Source: Pyricularia pennisetigena (taxonomy: Eukaryota; Ascomycota; Sordariomycetes; Magnaporthales; Pyriculariaceae). Taken from it: a DNA stretch of 64,000 nucleotides. The notes under the pieces were generated by a model, which had not been told where the DNA came from, ran no database searches, and was given only the letters and a program-made list of their open reading frames with translations. The position numbers and the translations under genes were made by a program. The stretch covers positions 4,977,407 through 5,041,406 of the forward strand of contig NC_043740.1 in NCBI RefSeq assembly GCF_004337985.1. Reading direction: 5' to 3'. Positions 32,660 to 46,055 of this stretch are shown here, in pieces (position 1 is the first letter of the stretch; each line of letters starts with the position of its first letter).

Positions 32660-35600
32660 CTAATCACAACAAGTAGACGTACTCGTCTGACCAGGACATC
32701 CGCTAGTCTGGGAATAGAAATCCTCGGGTTGCAGGATGACGGCGTTCAGGATTTTGCCCATGTGCGTCTTTTCGATCGATTCGCAGTCGCGGCGGACCTT
32801 GGTCAGGTACACCTTGAGGAAGCTGACGGGACTATGCTCGAAGGAATGCTTGAGGGTCTTTCCCGGATTCAGCGCCGGGTCGACAAAGCCGTCTGCGCAA
32901 ACCACCATCCCCTCTTTCCCACCGCCCTCCCAGTCCAATCCCAGCATGTCACAAAGGGACATATAATCAGCATAGGACGAGATGTAGAGCTGGCCGGCAA
33001 AAAGGTTCAGCTGGAGGACCAAGTGCCTAGGCACGGCCCACTTAGTGGGAAGAGCAGGCGTTGGGTACAGCCGGAGATCCTCCAAGCTGTCAAACCCAAG
33101 TGTCGACTGCGGTGCATACAAATGCAGGGTGGTTTTGGCGTTAGCCCTAACCACGTCCAACAAAGCCTGCGCCTCGAAAGGACTGATAATAACAAGGTGT
33201 TTAACGATACTTGAGGTTTCGTTTGCACCACCCGTGCTGGTTAAAACCCACTGGACAGGGCGTAGATATTGGTCTTGCTTGGCCGTCGCCTCCAGTTCAA
33301 CGGTGGTGGCAAAGTCCAGAGTGACCAGCACATCTTGGGGAAACTCGCTCAGTTTGGGGATGAGCTTGGCCGCAGTTACTAGTTCTAACGACTCAAAAGC
33401 AGGCTTGAAAGACGCGGACCACTCGGCCGGCAGAGCCCCCGTTTTGGCAAAGGTGACGACAACAGGGTCGAGTTTGTGCGTGGCTGGCTTTGCAGGTCGT
33501 GGGCGCTCGACCTGCCGTTCCTGCTCAATTTCAGGAGCAAGCTCGCGCTCCTGCTCTTCCTGCAGGACGGCCGAATCGAAGTTGACCGCGCCAAACTGCG
33601 CGCAATGTTCGACTATGCTGGAGGCGCCCTTGTGGCTGCAAGCATCTGCACAACAAGGCTTTGCGTCCCGCTCGCCTGGCTTGTAAAGATCCTCAATCGT
33701 CTTCGCCTCGTCCTCTTGGAATTTTTTGGCTTGAGAGGGGGACATGGAGGAAACGCTAGAGCTGTCGTTTTGTGACTGGTCCCAAAGGTGCTTTTGATGG
33801 CCGAAACGACGACCTTGCACCGCCCACAGCGGTATGCTGCGTTGAATGTCAACCCACGTTTCGGTGATTGACCAGTGCAGAACGTCAGCCAGTTCGATGC
33901 GATCGCCCTCATCTTTGTGAACCTTTTGGAGGATTTTGACTTTGATTTCGGGTGGGATGCAAAAGACGACGGTCTGACCCTTTCCTAGCTTTCGCATCCT
34001 CATGCAGGCTGTGTGCACAAAATGTTAGCAAGATGATAGAATTTTGACATTAGGCACGGGAAGAAGAGCTGGAGGATATTNNNNNNNNNNNNNNNNNNNN
34101 NNNNNNNNNNNNNNNNNNNNNNNNNNNNNNNNNNNNNNNNNNNNNNNNNNNNNAAACACCAAGACAAAATGACTCACCTTGAACCAAGCGGTCCTTGGTC
34201 AAATTGGCCCCCAATATGACGGCGGCGCGGTAGTCGTCGGGCAGCTTCAAGTCAGTGCCGCGAGTGTGAGCCTCATCCAGGAACACCAGACAAACGTCCA
34301 GTGCAGTTGCAAACGGGCTGGTTTGAAGAAGCTCCGTCTTGCCGTGAATGTCAACCACGCAGAGATTGTCATCCTCGTCAAAGTAAACACATGCCTGCTT
34401 AGCCGAGGTATGCCCCTGCACCCGGTGCATGCGAAGCCACTGTCTCGCAACCTCGGCATTTCCCAGCTCGAGGATCTGCGCACCCACATCTAGTAGGACC
34501 TGTACCTCCTGCTGCATCCCCATTACCATAGTAAGCACCTGATCCGCATCGCTGCCGGTTGTGGCCCGCTGCGGGATGAGAGACACGTGGTTGTCGTCTC
34601 GCAGTAGATAACCCAGGACCAGTGCGTTGGTATGTTTTTGGCTTTCGAGGTCCAGGTGCGCGACCGAGAGAGGAAGAAGCTCGCGGGCATCGTTCGTACC
34701 ACTGAAGCCGTTTGTAGGCCGTGTTTTGACCTGTCCGATATCCCAACCCGACGCGCTCAATTTGCTTGGGAACTCTTTGATGTACTTCGGAAACACGACA
34801 TGTCCCAGGAAGTAGTCAATAGCCGCTTTAGCGTATCGGAGGGCTGGGAAAAGCAGCTCGACACACTGCGGTTTGTCCTTGATATTGACCCCCTCAAGAT
34901 GGCGGAAGCTAGAGGGAATGTCAGGCGTATTTGCAACCCAGGCGTTGTACTCTTGATCGGGCTGGTCCGATTTGAGAAGATGACCGAATGTTATAAAGAG
35001 GTCCTCGTCGCTGAGGCCGCCATAGTAGTAGCTCAAACTGGTCAAAAGAAGGACGACCTCTGGATGGGAGAACTCTGAGCGAGGCGAGGGAGAGTCCTTC
35101 GCCCTGTATGGCACAGCTAAACGCGTGGGAGGCTGTCGCATTATGTCCAGACCATAGTTTACCCTCCAGCGCTTCTGTGCGAGGGTAAATGGCAGAACTC
35201 CGCCAGCGAGGATGCCTCGAAGCAAGAGAAGTGGTGCTTTGGTAGTATCGGACCAGAACCCGCCCTGTTTCACCTCTTCAACCGCTTTGATCTCGGCTGG
35301 AGTAAGATCAACCTTGGTGAGATAGGTAAACAAAGCCGCGCGTGAGTTTTTATTCTGTCGAGCGATCGGCAGACCAGCAAGGCCAGTCGCACAGATTCGA
35401 GATGCTACGGCGTGAACAAGCGCCTGCTGACCGTCTGCCTTGAGGATTCGAAGACGAGGAAAGCTCCCCGTGCCGAACAGATTGTGAATTTTAAAAGACG
35501 CTGGATTCGCCTGGGCAACGGAAGGTGCGACATCCCTCACAACATCCATGACATTTTGCATCAGTTTCCACCGATCTGGGCTGTAATCGATGGGCCGCTG

Positions 35601-38600
35601 AGTTCCCATGGTATAAACCAGCTCAAATTTAACACTGAAATTTTCGTCGCTCTCGTCCACAATGTCGCGAGAATTTTGGTCAAAGAATCGTTGTCCCTCG
35701 AGGAGAGACCGTCCGATAGCTTCTTTGCCGTTGATCAAACACTCGAGACCCATGAGTTTGAATGAGAGTATGTGTTCCGGCTGTACCAGGAGAATTCCAC
35801 CCTTCCTCATGCAGCTTGTGAGATCCGCTGCAATGCCCGAAACCTGGGCTGGATCGAGGTGCAGGGCCCGCGAGAAGGGTAGCTGAAGGACATGAACATC
35901 CAATAGCCCACCTAGTTTGGCTAAAAGCATCTGCAACATCTGCTTCGACTGCGGCTTTGCTACAATGACACGGACCAGTTGAGTGCCGTCAGCGAGTAGA
36001 GCAGCCACTAGGGGTACGATGACGGAGCTTTTCCCTTCCCCCATGTTGAGCTGCATAACCGAGTTTCGGCCATCTGGGGGGCTTATCATGGTCCGGGCAA
36101 TGTCAAACTGGATTGAACGGATCGTGATGTCGCTCTCGACTTCCATGAGCAGAGCCTGAGGATATTCGATAGGATCCCAGTTGGAATGTGCAATGTTTTG
36201 CAGCTCTTTGATAAGGTCCGCCGAGCTGCCCGATGAGAATGCTCGCAATAGCCTCCGAGCACGTTGAAGATCGTGCAAAGCCAATGCGAATTCGACAATT
36301 GCAGGTTTCCACTCGATGGGAAGATTTTTCCAGTTGGATGTCGAAAGCTGGGACAAGAAAAACCGACGGCAGATTCTGGGGCTGTTGACCAGCACTCTAT
36401 CCTGAGCTTTGAGCTTCTCGAAAGCAGCCAGGGAGCGGAACTGTTTCAAAAGATAAGCCTGGCACGCGTTCCAGTATTCCTGTAGCAACTCTTCAGTCTG
36501 AGCTGTTTCAAGCCCGGTTTCTGTGCCACCCCTCCGGTCCAGATCAAAGCCGTGGAGAGCACGAAAGCTTGCATCAAGGTCCTTGCAGTACTTCCGCTCA
36601 AAATCAGTGTGTGTGCCAACCCGAAGACCTTTCAAAAATGCTTGAACGCAAGATGAGGGCGACTTGTCAGCATCACCACCACGAGCTTGGCTTAACTTGA
36701 GGCGAAGCCGAGGGCGCTCCTCGGGTCTAACCATCGGCGGCTGATTCTGAGCAAAAAGGTCTGCAGTGGCAGCGAACCCCTTGCCGCTGGGGACTCGGTT
36801 GTCAGCCGCGAGCTTGGGAAGCGGGGACAACTGACCAGCAGATGAGCCGACCGACTGTCGAGAGAGGGCCTGAGCAAGCTTCTTCAGGTATTTATAGAAG
36901 ATGTAGTTTTGGTGCCAAATCTTCCATCGCGACCGCACAGTTGTCAATACCTTATTAACGTCCAGATAAGTCCTCAAACCGGGGCAATCGCTCTCTTTTG
37001 GCCCTCTCGGCACCTCACAAGGCCACTGCGATTCCAAGTAGGATACTAGCGCCCTGACTTTCGAGTAAAAGTTGCACTCGTACTCAGTGTAACGACGTGC
37101 CTTTGCGTCCTCTTTCCTTTCATTGGGAAGGGTGGGGAGTTTGACCTCCGCCGAGGTCTCATAACCATAACCGCCGCTGACGACGTCACTGGTGATGCAA
37201 TCCGCGTCAAAGGAGTTGCCCGCAGACAGATTGTACCGAGAGGTTTTGGTTGGCGGCTCAACGGCAGCCACTTCCGGGATCGAGGCAATGGCAAAAAGCA
37301 CCTCAATCATGGCCCGTGTATCATCATTAGCTATAAATGCTAGAGCCGAGAACCACGACATGAGCTGGAATACGGCAAATTCCGACCGTTTCTTTCTGAA
37401 AGCGTTGTGAATCGCCAACCAGTGCTGCGCAATCAGTTGCTCGTCCTTTTCGAGCCATATTGCGTCCCAAGCCAGGCGGGCTGGCAGCTCACCTTCTGGC
37501 CCATAAATGTCGCCTGTCTGGTGGAAAAAGCTCCACATGCTTGACACTTGGCTGCTCTGGTACGAGCTCACCAAAAGCGGCTTGGCCGATAAAAGCGCCT
37601 GAGAAATTGTCAGAGTCGCATCGCAACGGGGTTCCTTTCGCAAACGGTCCCTGCTCTGGTAGGCTCTATCGCGCCATGTCGTGAACTCTTCGGCCCCAAA
37701 GCCGGGAGCTCGTGACCAGGAGCAGTTGATCATGTCTCGCTCGGTAAGCACCGGATTCGAAGTGCGCGAAGAATAAAGTTTCTTGACAAAAACGGGACTG
37801 ATACCGAGCTGGCGATCCGCCTGTTGGAGTAAAACCTTCACTTTATCACAAAAGAGAATGTGTTGAGAAAGGAAGCCCAGATGTTGATCCCATTGAACCA
37901 GTTGCATCTCCATGAGGTTTTCTGGATAAAAGCTTCGCATGGGCGTGAGTGATGCTATGTTCAGCAGCAGATTTGCATCAGCTTGGGATAGATTGAAAAC
38001 AGAGCGTGCGGCAGCTGAGTCCAAAATCAAAAGGGCCTGCTCGGTGCCCGTATATCCGGTTAGCTTGTCAGGGAGACAGAATGATGTCAGAGCGTGTAGG
38101 TAGGCGATATAAATCTTGCTTCTGAAGTTTCCATTGTCCACGAGACGGCCAAGCTGCTCGTCAACGTTGTAACAATGAACTCGTGTCGAGGTGCCTTTGG
38201 CTACGAAAACTTGAACATGAGTAACCCTTGTGTGAAGCCGATGTTTGCAAAAAAAATAGGAAACTTTGCCGTCAGGAATCAAGATTGCTCGCTTATCCCC
38301 AGTGCTGTTAACGAGGACGAGCTTGCTTTGAAGCCCTATGAGCGTCTCGATTGCTTGTGAGGGATCAATGTGCATCCCGCGAAACTGCCGCGAGTGAATT
38401 TCAGTCGACCCGGCTAGGACACTAAACCCAAGCTGCAGTCTAGGCAAATCAATGTCTAGAGCCGATTTGTCTGCAGCCACCGAGACGTGAAGGTATGAAA
38501 AGTCCTCGAGAGGGTCAAAAATGGCGCTCATGGCTTTCATGGTTCCGCTTGATTGAGAAACAAGCTGGCGGTTGGCCCTCTGTAATTTCCATCTGTCTCC

Positions 38601-41600
38601 ATGCTTGGACAAAATCCAGTTCTCCGCCGACGAGTTCCACTTTGTCGCAAAAGGTCGGAACTCTATTGTCTTGGATGAAGGGTCGTACCAGTGAAGGTGG
38701 CTGTCAACGAACCAGACAGGCAGCATTTGACGAAACACCCTGGAGGGTACAAGATGCCACATGGCTGATTTTCCTTCCTCGACTCCCTGCTGTTTCTCTG
38801 CCGACACGATCAAATCCTCATCGTTGGGCCCTTCGAGTCCCAGATTGACCGAGTGTTCGGAAACCAGGCCTTTGATAGAGAATTGCATTCCGGGCGAATT
38901 GGAAGGCATGACATCTAAAATGCTTTGACCGAATAGTAGCTGATATGTCGGATGAGCTTCGCACGCTGCGGAGACGCGCGATACCGGGACACAATTAACC
39001 AGTAGCTCGCCAGTCAAAAGATTGTAATGCACAGGCAGAGATCGACCATGGACCTCCGAGGTTTCAGAGGCAACCCAGTACATCATGGAGCACACGAGTT
39101 TCCATCCTTTATCGCCCTTTCGATACTCTGGCCAGTGACGATGAATAGCATGATCGAACGGGTTGTTCTCCGATGCTCCAGCAGCTATACTCATCGATGG
39201 AAGAGCGCGGTGACAGAGCCTTCTCCATCGTGCCACGAACAGACTCATGACCGAACCATTGGCAAATTCACTGGGTTGCAGACATTCTTGAACGCTAATA
39301 CACGCCTGGATAAACATGGATACATCCTCATGCTTGGTCAAAAGCGTCTTGAGATGGGGCTCTTCCACATCGAAGGTAAAGAGGCAGATGAGACCAATCT
39401 CGGCAGCCTTTGCCAGGAGTTCCTGTCGAAAGTCCTCGGCGACATTTTGGGAGTCCACCTTGATTTTTTCCAGCCAAGCAAATGCGGTTTGGCGAGCCTC
39501 GGAAAGAAATTCTAGGCAGGCAGTATGAACGGAGGACGAAGAAGAAAGGGAAAGCACTCGCGCAGCCACGGCAGCGAAGTTTGCCAAAGCTTGGCATGAC
39601 TCCCAATTTCGCTTCACACGTCCACAAGAATCACGAAGACGGTTGACAAGTTCATGGCAGAAAACATCGTCGTTGACGATGAAGTGATTTCGTCGAAAAG
39701 CATCGTTTGCCCTGAGCCCGTTTTTGCTGGTTGCCACTGAGGTTGGACCGGTTTGATACATAACCTGCCAAAGCACAAAGCTTGTTTCGGGCTTTCGGAA
39801 ATCGATTTCCGGCATCGAAAGCTGCAGAAGGATGTTCTGCCACTGGAGCTTACTCCCCAAGGGTAGCGAGCACAATGACTTGAACTCGGAAACTGAGATG
39901 TGATCAGGGGCATTAGACTGATCCGCAATAACAGTGTTCGGCGGAAGCCCCTCAGGCGACATATACGGCCTGTACAAGAATTTGTTCAAAGAACCCACTG
40001 CCGATTGGTATGTGCAGCCATGGGACAAGGTGTCCGAGATGCTACGCCGGTTGAGATCTGATTTGGTCGAGGTTTCAGTATCGAAAAAGTGGTATGTCAT
40101 GCCATTGTTCAGACAAACATCACTGTCGGTTACAGAGAGGTTAACCGAAACAGTTTTTCTATGCGTGCGGCGATGCGGTTTGGTCGAACTAGACAGAACA
40201 ATACGACGGGATTCTGAAGACGAGGCGCGGTAATTGGCGAGGGCATCGTAGCTGAAGAGATCGTTCTCACAGGTGCGACGGTCACCGGAGCCATTGTACA
40301 CGCAACCGAAGACTTGAAGCTGCACAAACACAGTAGCCTCACGCCACGACGCAAAGCTTTTGTGGAGCTGGAGTTCAAACACTGTTGCCTGAGCCTTGAG
40401 AGGTTCCTGAGGTAATGGCCACTCGTGGATGTCGATTGTCAACGAGTTCATTTTCTTGTAGGTGTCGCACTTGTTGCACCACCGCGGGTGGGAAGTATAC
40501 GGCCTGCCGCGCCGGTTGACACCCGACACTTCATCACAAACCGCCTTTTCGTAGGACGCCTTCAGAGAAGAGTATTGAGACTTAATTTTGGATAGCTCTC
40601 GCTTCTTTTGCTCTCGATCCCTACCTGCCTGGGCCTCTATCTGGGAGAGCAGAGCCTGCAGAGTTGGAGACTGAGCGTAATGTCGAACTGCGAACGATCG
40701 AGGGTTCCCGAAAGAACCGAATATGTAAGGTAGTGTCTTGTCAGTTTCTTGATGTCTCTGCTGAAGATACAGCTCAACCTTTTGGAGTCTGATCATGTCT
40801 TGGCGGAGAGGCAAAACCAGCGACTCCAACAGGCCCACCGGGATCGCGGGCGAATATTCGCGTAGAAGCGCGTTTTGGCTGATGGCCGACTTGTCGCACG
40901 CAACCCAGAGCTCCATTATCGTCAATACAATTTGCGAAACGCCCTCTGGGTTCCCATTGTAGACTGCACTGTTTGTGGATTTATAGTGAACGATGAGGTC
41001 GGAAAGCTTGGAACAGGTATCTTCCTCATCGATATGCTTGCAGATCCAGTCCTCAAGGTGATTTGCGACCCACGCTTCGACCGAGTATATGTTGAAAAGA
41101 ATGTACTCCCTCGACCCACTCACATTGATCCTTGGTAAAGCGTCACTGGGAAAAGGCAATAGGTAGTTATGCTCGTAGAATATTCGCTGGGCCGTGAGTT
41201 GTTCACGTGTTTCTATCGACTCAAGGAATGAGTCGAGCGTGGGAAGGGAATGGAAAACGTCTTCCTCAATATCAAGCTTCTCAAGCTGCAAGAGTTTGTT
41301 GGGTGCTGTCAAAGATGCAGAGACTTGCTGTTGTCGCTAACGAAGCTCGTACATTGCACCTATTAAAAACCCATCAACCATCTGGAGGACAGACTCTGGC
41401 AGCTTAAATTGTGAAGGACCTTGGGCGCTGGTCAGCTTGAGCCGTCGACGAGCTACCTTGAGTCGCATGACCTCCAGGGAGTTGCTATCCAGACGAGTAG
41501 GTGCTGCCGCACGGAGGATCCGAGCAGATAAATAGAGCATGAAGGCCTTGTACATGGCCAGCCCATCATCTGGCGATTGTCGATAAAAGACGAGCTGCAT

Positions 41601-42484
41601 GGTGACACGAAGTAACAGCCATAGCGGCGATCGCCTCCAGGGCATGAACTCGTCATTCCACATGACCTCGTCCCGTGTGTTCTTCCAAAGCCCAGCGTCC
41701 TCGACTGGATCTGTTACGGGGCCAAGGAAAGCTGTGATAAACTCAGTTACATGGTGTGGGCTCGGGGTGTCACGCTCCTCAACAAGATACTGTCCTGCCT
41801 TCATTACTTTGGGCCGAGAATCAGGTGTTGTGGAGGATGCCAGCTTGTACAGCATGGATGAAAACGACGAAACGAAGTCAGTTTTTCCAAAACCATGATC
41901 TTCCATGCGCATGGCGATTGCAACACCTGGGAAATAGCGCCGAAGCCTCCCGGCGGAGGCCATTGTGTCTTGGTTGCGTGGAGACAGCTCGAAAAGGTCG
42001 AGTTGCATCTTGTCCGGCGTTCTAGTGATCATGATGCCAGCATTTTGTTTGACGATGTGAAGTGCGACGGATCCTGATTGACATAATAGAAGATCAAAGT
42101 CAATCAAAGTTTTCCCATCAAAGGCAGCAAAGGGTGAAAGCAATGTCAAGGTAGGGTTTGGCCCTAGAACGTACCTAACTTTCCGTTTACCATATCCAGA
42201 ATGGTCGCACTGAGCTCGCTCTCATCAAGCTGAACAGTGTCTTGGGCCCGAACACCGATCGTTGCCTGTAACAAACTGGCCACAGATGCCACCGCTGCGC
42301 GTTGGTCCTGCGGGACCCAATCCTTGAAGTCGATGAGCGCATCATGTACGGTCGAAAGTATGAAGGCCTCCTTCCTGGCAGAACCGTCATCACCGTTGGG
42401 GAGCTTTGGGGGTAAAAAGACATGATTTACCAAGTAGAGAAGGTCGTCCAGAGCCAGGTTGGCTCCGGCCTTGCTCTTTGACAT
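32660..42484 (-). CDS. Giant DUF6606/DUF3638/DUF3645 protein with helicase-like motifs
   Basis: Four exons: 42484-42175, 42073-41360, 41305-34178 and 34008-32660. The introns are GT-AG (101, 54 and about 169 nt) and all phases close, giving about 3166 residues. The N-terminus (LDDLLYLVNHVFLPPKLP, then LHIVKQNAGIMITR) is the DUF6606 signature. The C-terminal third holds a Walker A-like MGEGKSSVIVPLVAALL (residue 2096 on) and a DEAH box (LDEAHTRGTDLKLP, D2685), then ACMRMRKLGKGQ. These are typical of the DUF3638/DUF3645 family and recall SecA/DEAD-type ATPases. Databases often label the family ubiquitinyl hydrolase; the real activity is poorly known and I see no certain peptidase site. A 73-base run of N lies inside intron 3, so no coding sequence is lost if the splice sites are right. 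Confidence 0.9.
34081..34153. other. Assembly gap (73 N)
   Basis: A run of N. The flanking GTGAGT donor (34177) and CACACAG acceptor (34009) place it in the last intron of the giant gene. Confidence 0.95.
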
Positions 42485-43113
42485 GATGTATCAACGCAAG
42501 CCGCAAAGCTCTCTTTTGTTTGGGCGCGCTGGGCGCGGTTACGATGCGTATAAAGCCAGTCAAATCAAATCCAGGTAATCGACTCTAAGCCGTTACAAGG
42601 TGGTGATAAGGACAAGATGGAAAGAAAAGAAGTAAAGACGAAGACGAAGAACAACAGGGGTCTCAAGGTATCTAGCAAAGGTAATGGTAACAAGACACAA
42701 GAAGATAGAGTACTGTTAATGGACAGGTAGAAAAGTTCCGGTGGAACAAGTGATGATATTTAGAAATATGGTAGAGAAAAGTGACAAAGGACGTAAGAAA
42801 TGCGTAGCAGATTTAAAAGACCGTGCCGAGGGGTGCCTAGTCAAGTAAGACCGCCCAGGCATGCTGTAGATTTACGGGCTGAGGGCAGAGTGACGGTTTA
42901 TTGAGTGCCAACTGAAAACAAACGGAGGCCAGTCGGCACAGTGCAGAGGATAGTGGATCACAAATCGAGGGGAAGGCCTGGTGATTCAAGACCTAGCTAA
43001 CAAGAACCCAGATAGACAAACGGGTTCCCATGAAACCAGAGTTGGACAAAGAAAAGAGAGCAAAGCACATGACATATCTAACGTGCTTGGAGAAGGTTCC
43101 GCGAATCAAGAGA

Positions 43114-43156
<43 letters not shown>

Positions 43157-43362
43157 GTAGGTTGGCCGCAGAGGCTAGCAGACAGATAAACATGTAGTAA
43201 ATATCATGGTGCGCGGGAAACTACCGTCCCTGAGAGCACAAGTTGTGTGGGATTTATCGTCTATCACTTGCTTCTCTATGAAACCACCATCCACTCCACC
43301 TTTCCAGCCAAAAAAATACAGGTTCCCAACGGCACGTCAATTCCCAAGTATTTCTGGTATAA
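42485..43362. other. Intergenic between rpt2 3' end and giant gene 5' end
   Basis: Head-to-tail spacer of 878 bp holding the promoter of the giant gene and the 3' UTR of rpt2. The only structure is a 38-base A-run at 43117-43154. Purine-rich stretches (GAAGACGAAGACGAAGAAC, near 42637) lie upstream of the giant gene. Confidence 0.6.
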
Positions 43363-44977
43363 TTACAGGTAAAGTCCCTCTGGCTCGCCCTCTTGCTTGG
43401 TGCGCAGAACCCTCTCCCTGGCAGCACGGAAGTCGGCCATCTGGACACGCATTCTCCTCTCACGAAGCGCCATCAGCCCAGCCTCAGAGCAGATTGCCTT
43501 GATGTCGGCACCAGACAGGTCATCCTTCTGCGCAATGAACTCTTCCAAATCGACGTCCTCGTTGAGAGACATCTTGGAGGTGTGGAGGGTGAAGATCTTG
43601 CGCTTGGTGTTCTGATCAGGATTCTCGAACAAGATCTTTCTGTCGATACGGCCGGGTCTGATCAAGGCCGGGTCAAGCGTCTCAATCTTGTTGGTGGCCA
43701 TAATGACCTTTACGTCACCACGGTCGTCGAAACCGTCGAGCTGGTTGAGCAGCTCCAACATGGTACGTTGGACCTCGCGCTCGCCTCCGGATGTTGAGTC
43801 GTATCTCTTGGTGCCAATAGCATCAATTTCGTCGATGAACACAATGGAGGGGGCGTTTTCAGCGGCAACCTGGTTTGTATTGGTCAGTTTCTCAATACGC
43901 AGTGATTTCTCGGCTCAATGCGATAAACATGACATACCTGGAACAACTGCCGCACCAACCGAGGTCCATCGCCGAGATACTTCTGGATCAGCTCACTACC
44001 AACAATGCGCAGGAAGGTGGCTGAAGTTTGGTTTGCCACCGCCTTTGCCAACAGTGTTTTGCCTGTGCCAGGAGCTCCGTAAAGAATGACACCCTTGGGC
44101 GGCTTGATACCCATTTCCTCGTAGAGTTCCGGATGTAGCAGAGGCAGCTCGACCGACTCCCGGACCTCCTGGATTTGTTGCTCTAAACCACCAATATCGG
44201 CATAAGACTCGGTCGGCGCCTTGTCCAACTTCATCACACTGACCAAGGGGTCGGCATCATCAGTCAAGACACCAACAATGCTAACGCTCTTGTGGTGAAG
44301 GAGTACACTGGCGCCAGGCTCAAGAAGGTCCTTGTCGACAAAGCTCATGATGCTAACATAGTATTCTGGGCCTGTAGTGCTCGAAACGATAGCATGGTCG
44401 TCGTCAATCATCTCCTCAAGGGTACCAACGCCCATTGGGCTGCCTCGCATGTCGTCGACACGACCACGCTCGTCGGCCATGCGATCACCGGCGTCCAGGT
44501 CAGATGCAGGAGCATTGCTGTCTTTGGCGGCCTTGACTCGCCGCAAGCGTTCCTGATTTTCGACAAACTCCTCTTCTAGAAGCAAATGATCGTGTGTGCG
44601 CTGCATTCGTAGCAACCTCAACTTGCATCGACTGGTTGGGTAAATGGCGGGGAGCTTGGCAGCGGCGCTGGTGCCACCTCCTCTTCTCTTCTTGCGGCCG
44701 ACTCGGGTCGTAGGTCTTGGAGGGGGCTCGTACTTGGGCTTATCCTTCTGTTGATGGCGAGAAAGTTAGAAGGGTGTCGATGGATCTGGTGAACAGCCCG
44801 ACTGGGCGGTCCACTTGGGTCGGGTGGCATTGGACGATTATATTCCGTACCTTCTTGTCCTTGTCGTCTTTGCCATCTTGGCCACCGCCCATGCCGGACT
44901 GGTTTTGACCCTGCGAGCAGCGATAGTCAGCTTCAGCTTGTTCTAAGAAGATGTACCGAGCGACTCGGACTCACCAT
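43363..44977 (-). CDS. rpt2: 26S proteasome regulatory subunit Rpt2 (AAA ATPase)
   Basis: Rpt2 is one of six ATPases of the 19S base that unfold substrates and open the 20S gate. Exons: 44977-44975 (ATG only), 44910-44851, 44747-43938 and 43869-43363; introns of 64, 103 and 68 nt, all GT-AG; 459 residues. Splicing joins M to GQNQSG, giving the N-myristoylation signal expected for Rpt2. Walker A GAPGTGKT is at about 245-252, Walker B VFIDEIDA at about 301-308, and the second region of homology includes [15 protein letters not shown]. The C-terminus EGLYL carries the HbYX motif that docks in the alpha ring and is specific to Rpt2 among close paralogs. It is divergent from ubc1. Confidence 0.97.
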
Positions 44978-46055
44978 CTTGGATGGTGTTGGGTGCGCTG
45001 ATGCGCCTTGTGGGGAGAGGTCCTGGCGCTGGCAATGAAAGCAGCAGATGCAGCAAGAACCTCTAGCTCTGCTGTTGCAATAACTGCGTCTGATGTCGTG
45101 AGTGGGATATCGAGTTTTGTTTCGAATCCCAGTGATGTTGTCAAGGTAATGTGATGGATGTGGCAGTGACGGATGTGGAAAGCCGATGGGGCAACTAGGT
45201 TGTGGTTCTGATGATGGTAATCCAGGCGTCAACGTAAACGCGACAGCTCTTGTGCACGGTCCACTTTGTGGTTGTGGATAGTGAATTGATTGTGGCGTCC
45301 TGAGTGGATTCTTGGACAATTCAGCCACACTTGCCTCGAGCTTCTGAGTATGTCCTAACCTACCCTGGTGCAGTGGAGGGGTCCCCAGACAATCTTATCA
45401 GCTCCACTCGTCAGGTCGTACAAGGGCAGGGGTTGTGGACCCATAAGGTTCCTGGAGCTCGCTTCCTGATGACGAAGTGCGAATCAATGCCGCCCCTCCA
45501 ATTCGAACCCGACCCAAGTCGGAATCCAGGTCACATCCAACCACACTCCAAAGTGCGAGTTTGGGCGACGGCCACTTGTCGGACGCCCAAGTAATCTAGC
45601 CCAATCAAAGAGATCGACGGATTCCGAGAAGACAGTTTTCCCATCAGTTACCTGGTCTATCTTCCCTGCTAACCTCATTCTTTGTTCGTGATTGTGGATC
45701 TCATTGGGTTTCAGCCCGGGCGGAGAAGACTACCTCAGTCTGGTCGGTCGGTAACACCATTTTCAACCTCCGATAGAAGTCATCTCGAAACGTCGACCAA
45801 AAAGACTGCGCTTGCAAGCATTTGCTTCTTGTCTCAGTTGCTGCGATATACGAGCCACAACCTCCCACGCCTATTCCAACATTCAATCGACTTCTGGCCA
45901 AGTATTCTGCTGCTTTCCATCGAGCATCGAAATACCACATTTCCAATACTACCTACCTACCCGAGACCCTTTACGCTATTACACCGATATTTCATAAAAA
46001 GACGCCTGCGGACGAGAACAACACCCAGACTGACCGTCATTCGAAAATTGTCATA
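44978..46055. promoter_or_regulatory. Shared upstream region of rpt2 and ubc1
   Basis: 1078 bp between two divergent start codons. Both genes serve ubiquitin-dependent proteolysis, so shared control is plausible. I did not find the yeast PACE element (GGTGGCAAA) here on either strand. CT-rich stretches and short upstream frames near 45,820-46,050 belong to the probable ubc1 5' leader. No other gene is supported. Confidence 0.5.

Noticed and set aside
43117..43154. Poly(A) run as a LINE or retrogene tail
   Set aside because: No target duplication or retrotransposed sequence precedes it; it looks like a simple homopolymer in the spacer.
44978..46055. Rpn4/PACE control of rpt2 and ubc1
   Set aside because: No GGTGGCAAA or complement was seen in the shared upstream region.
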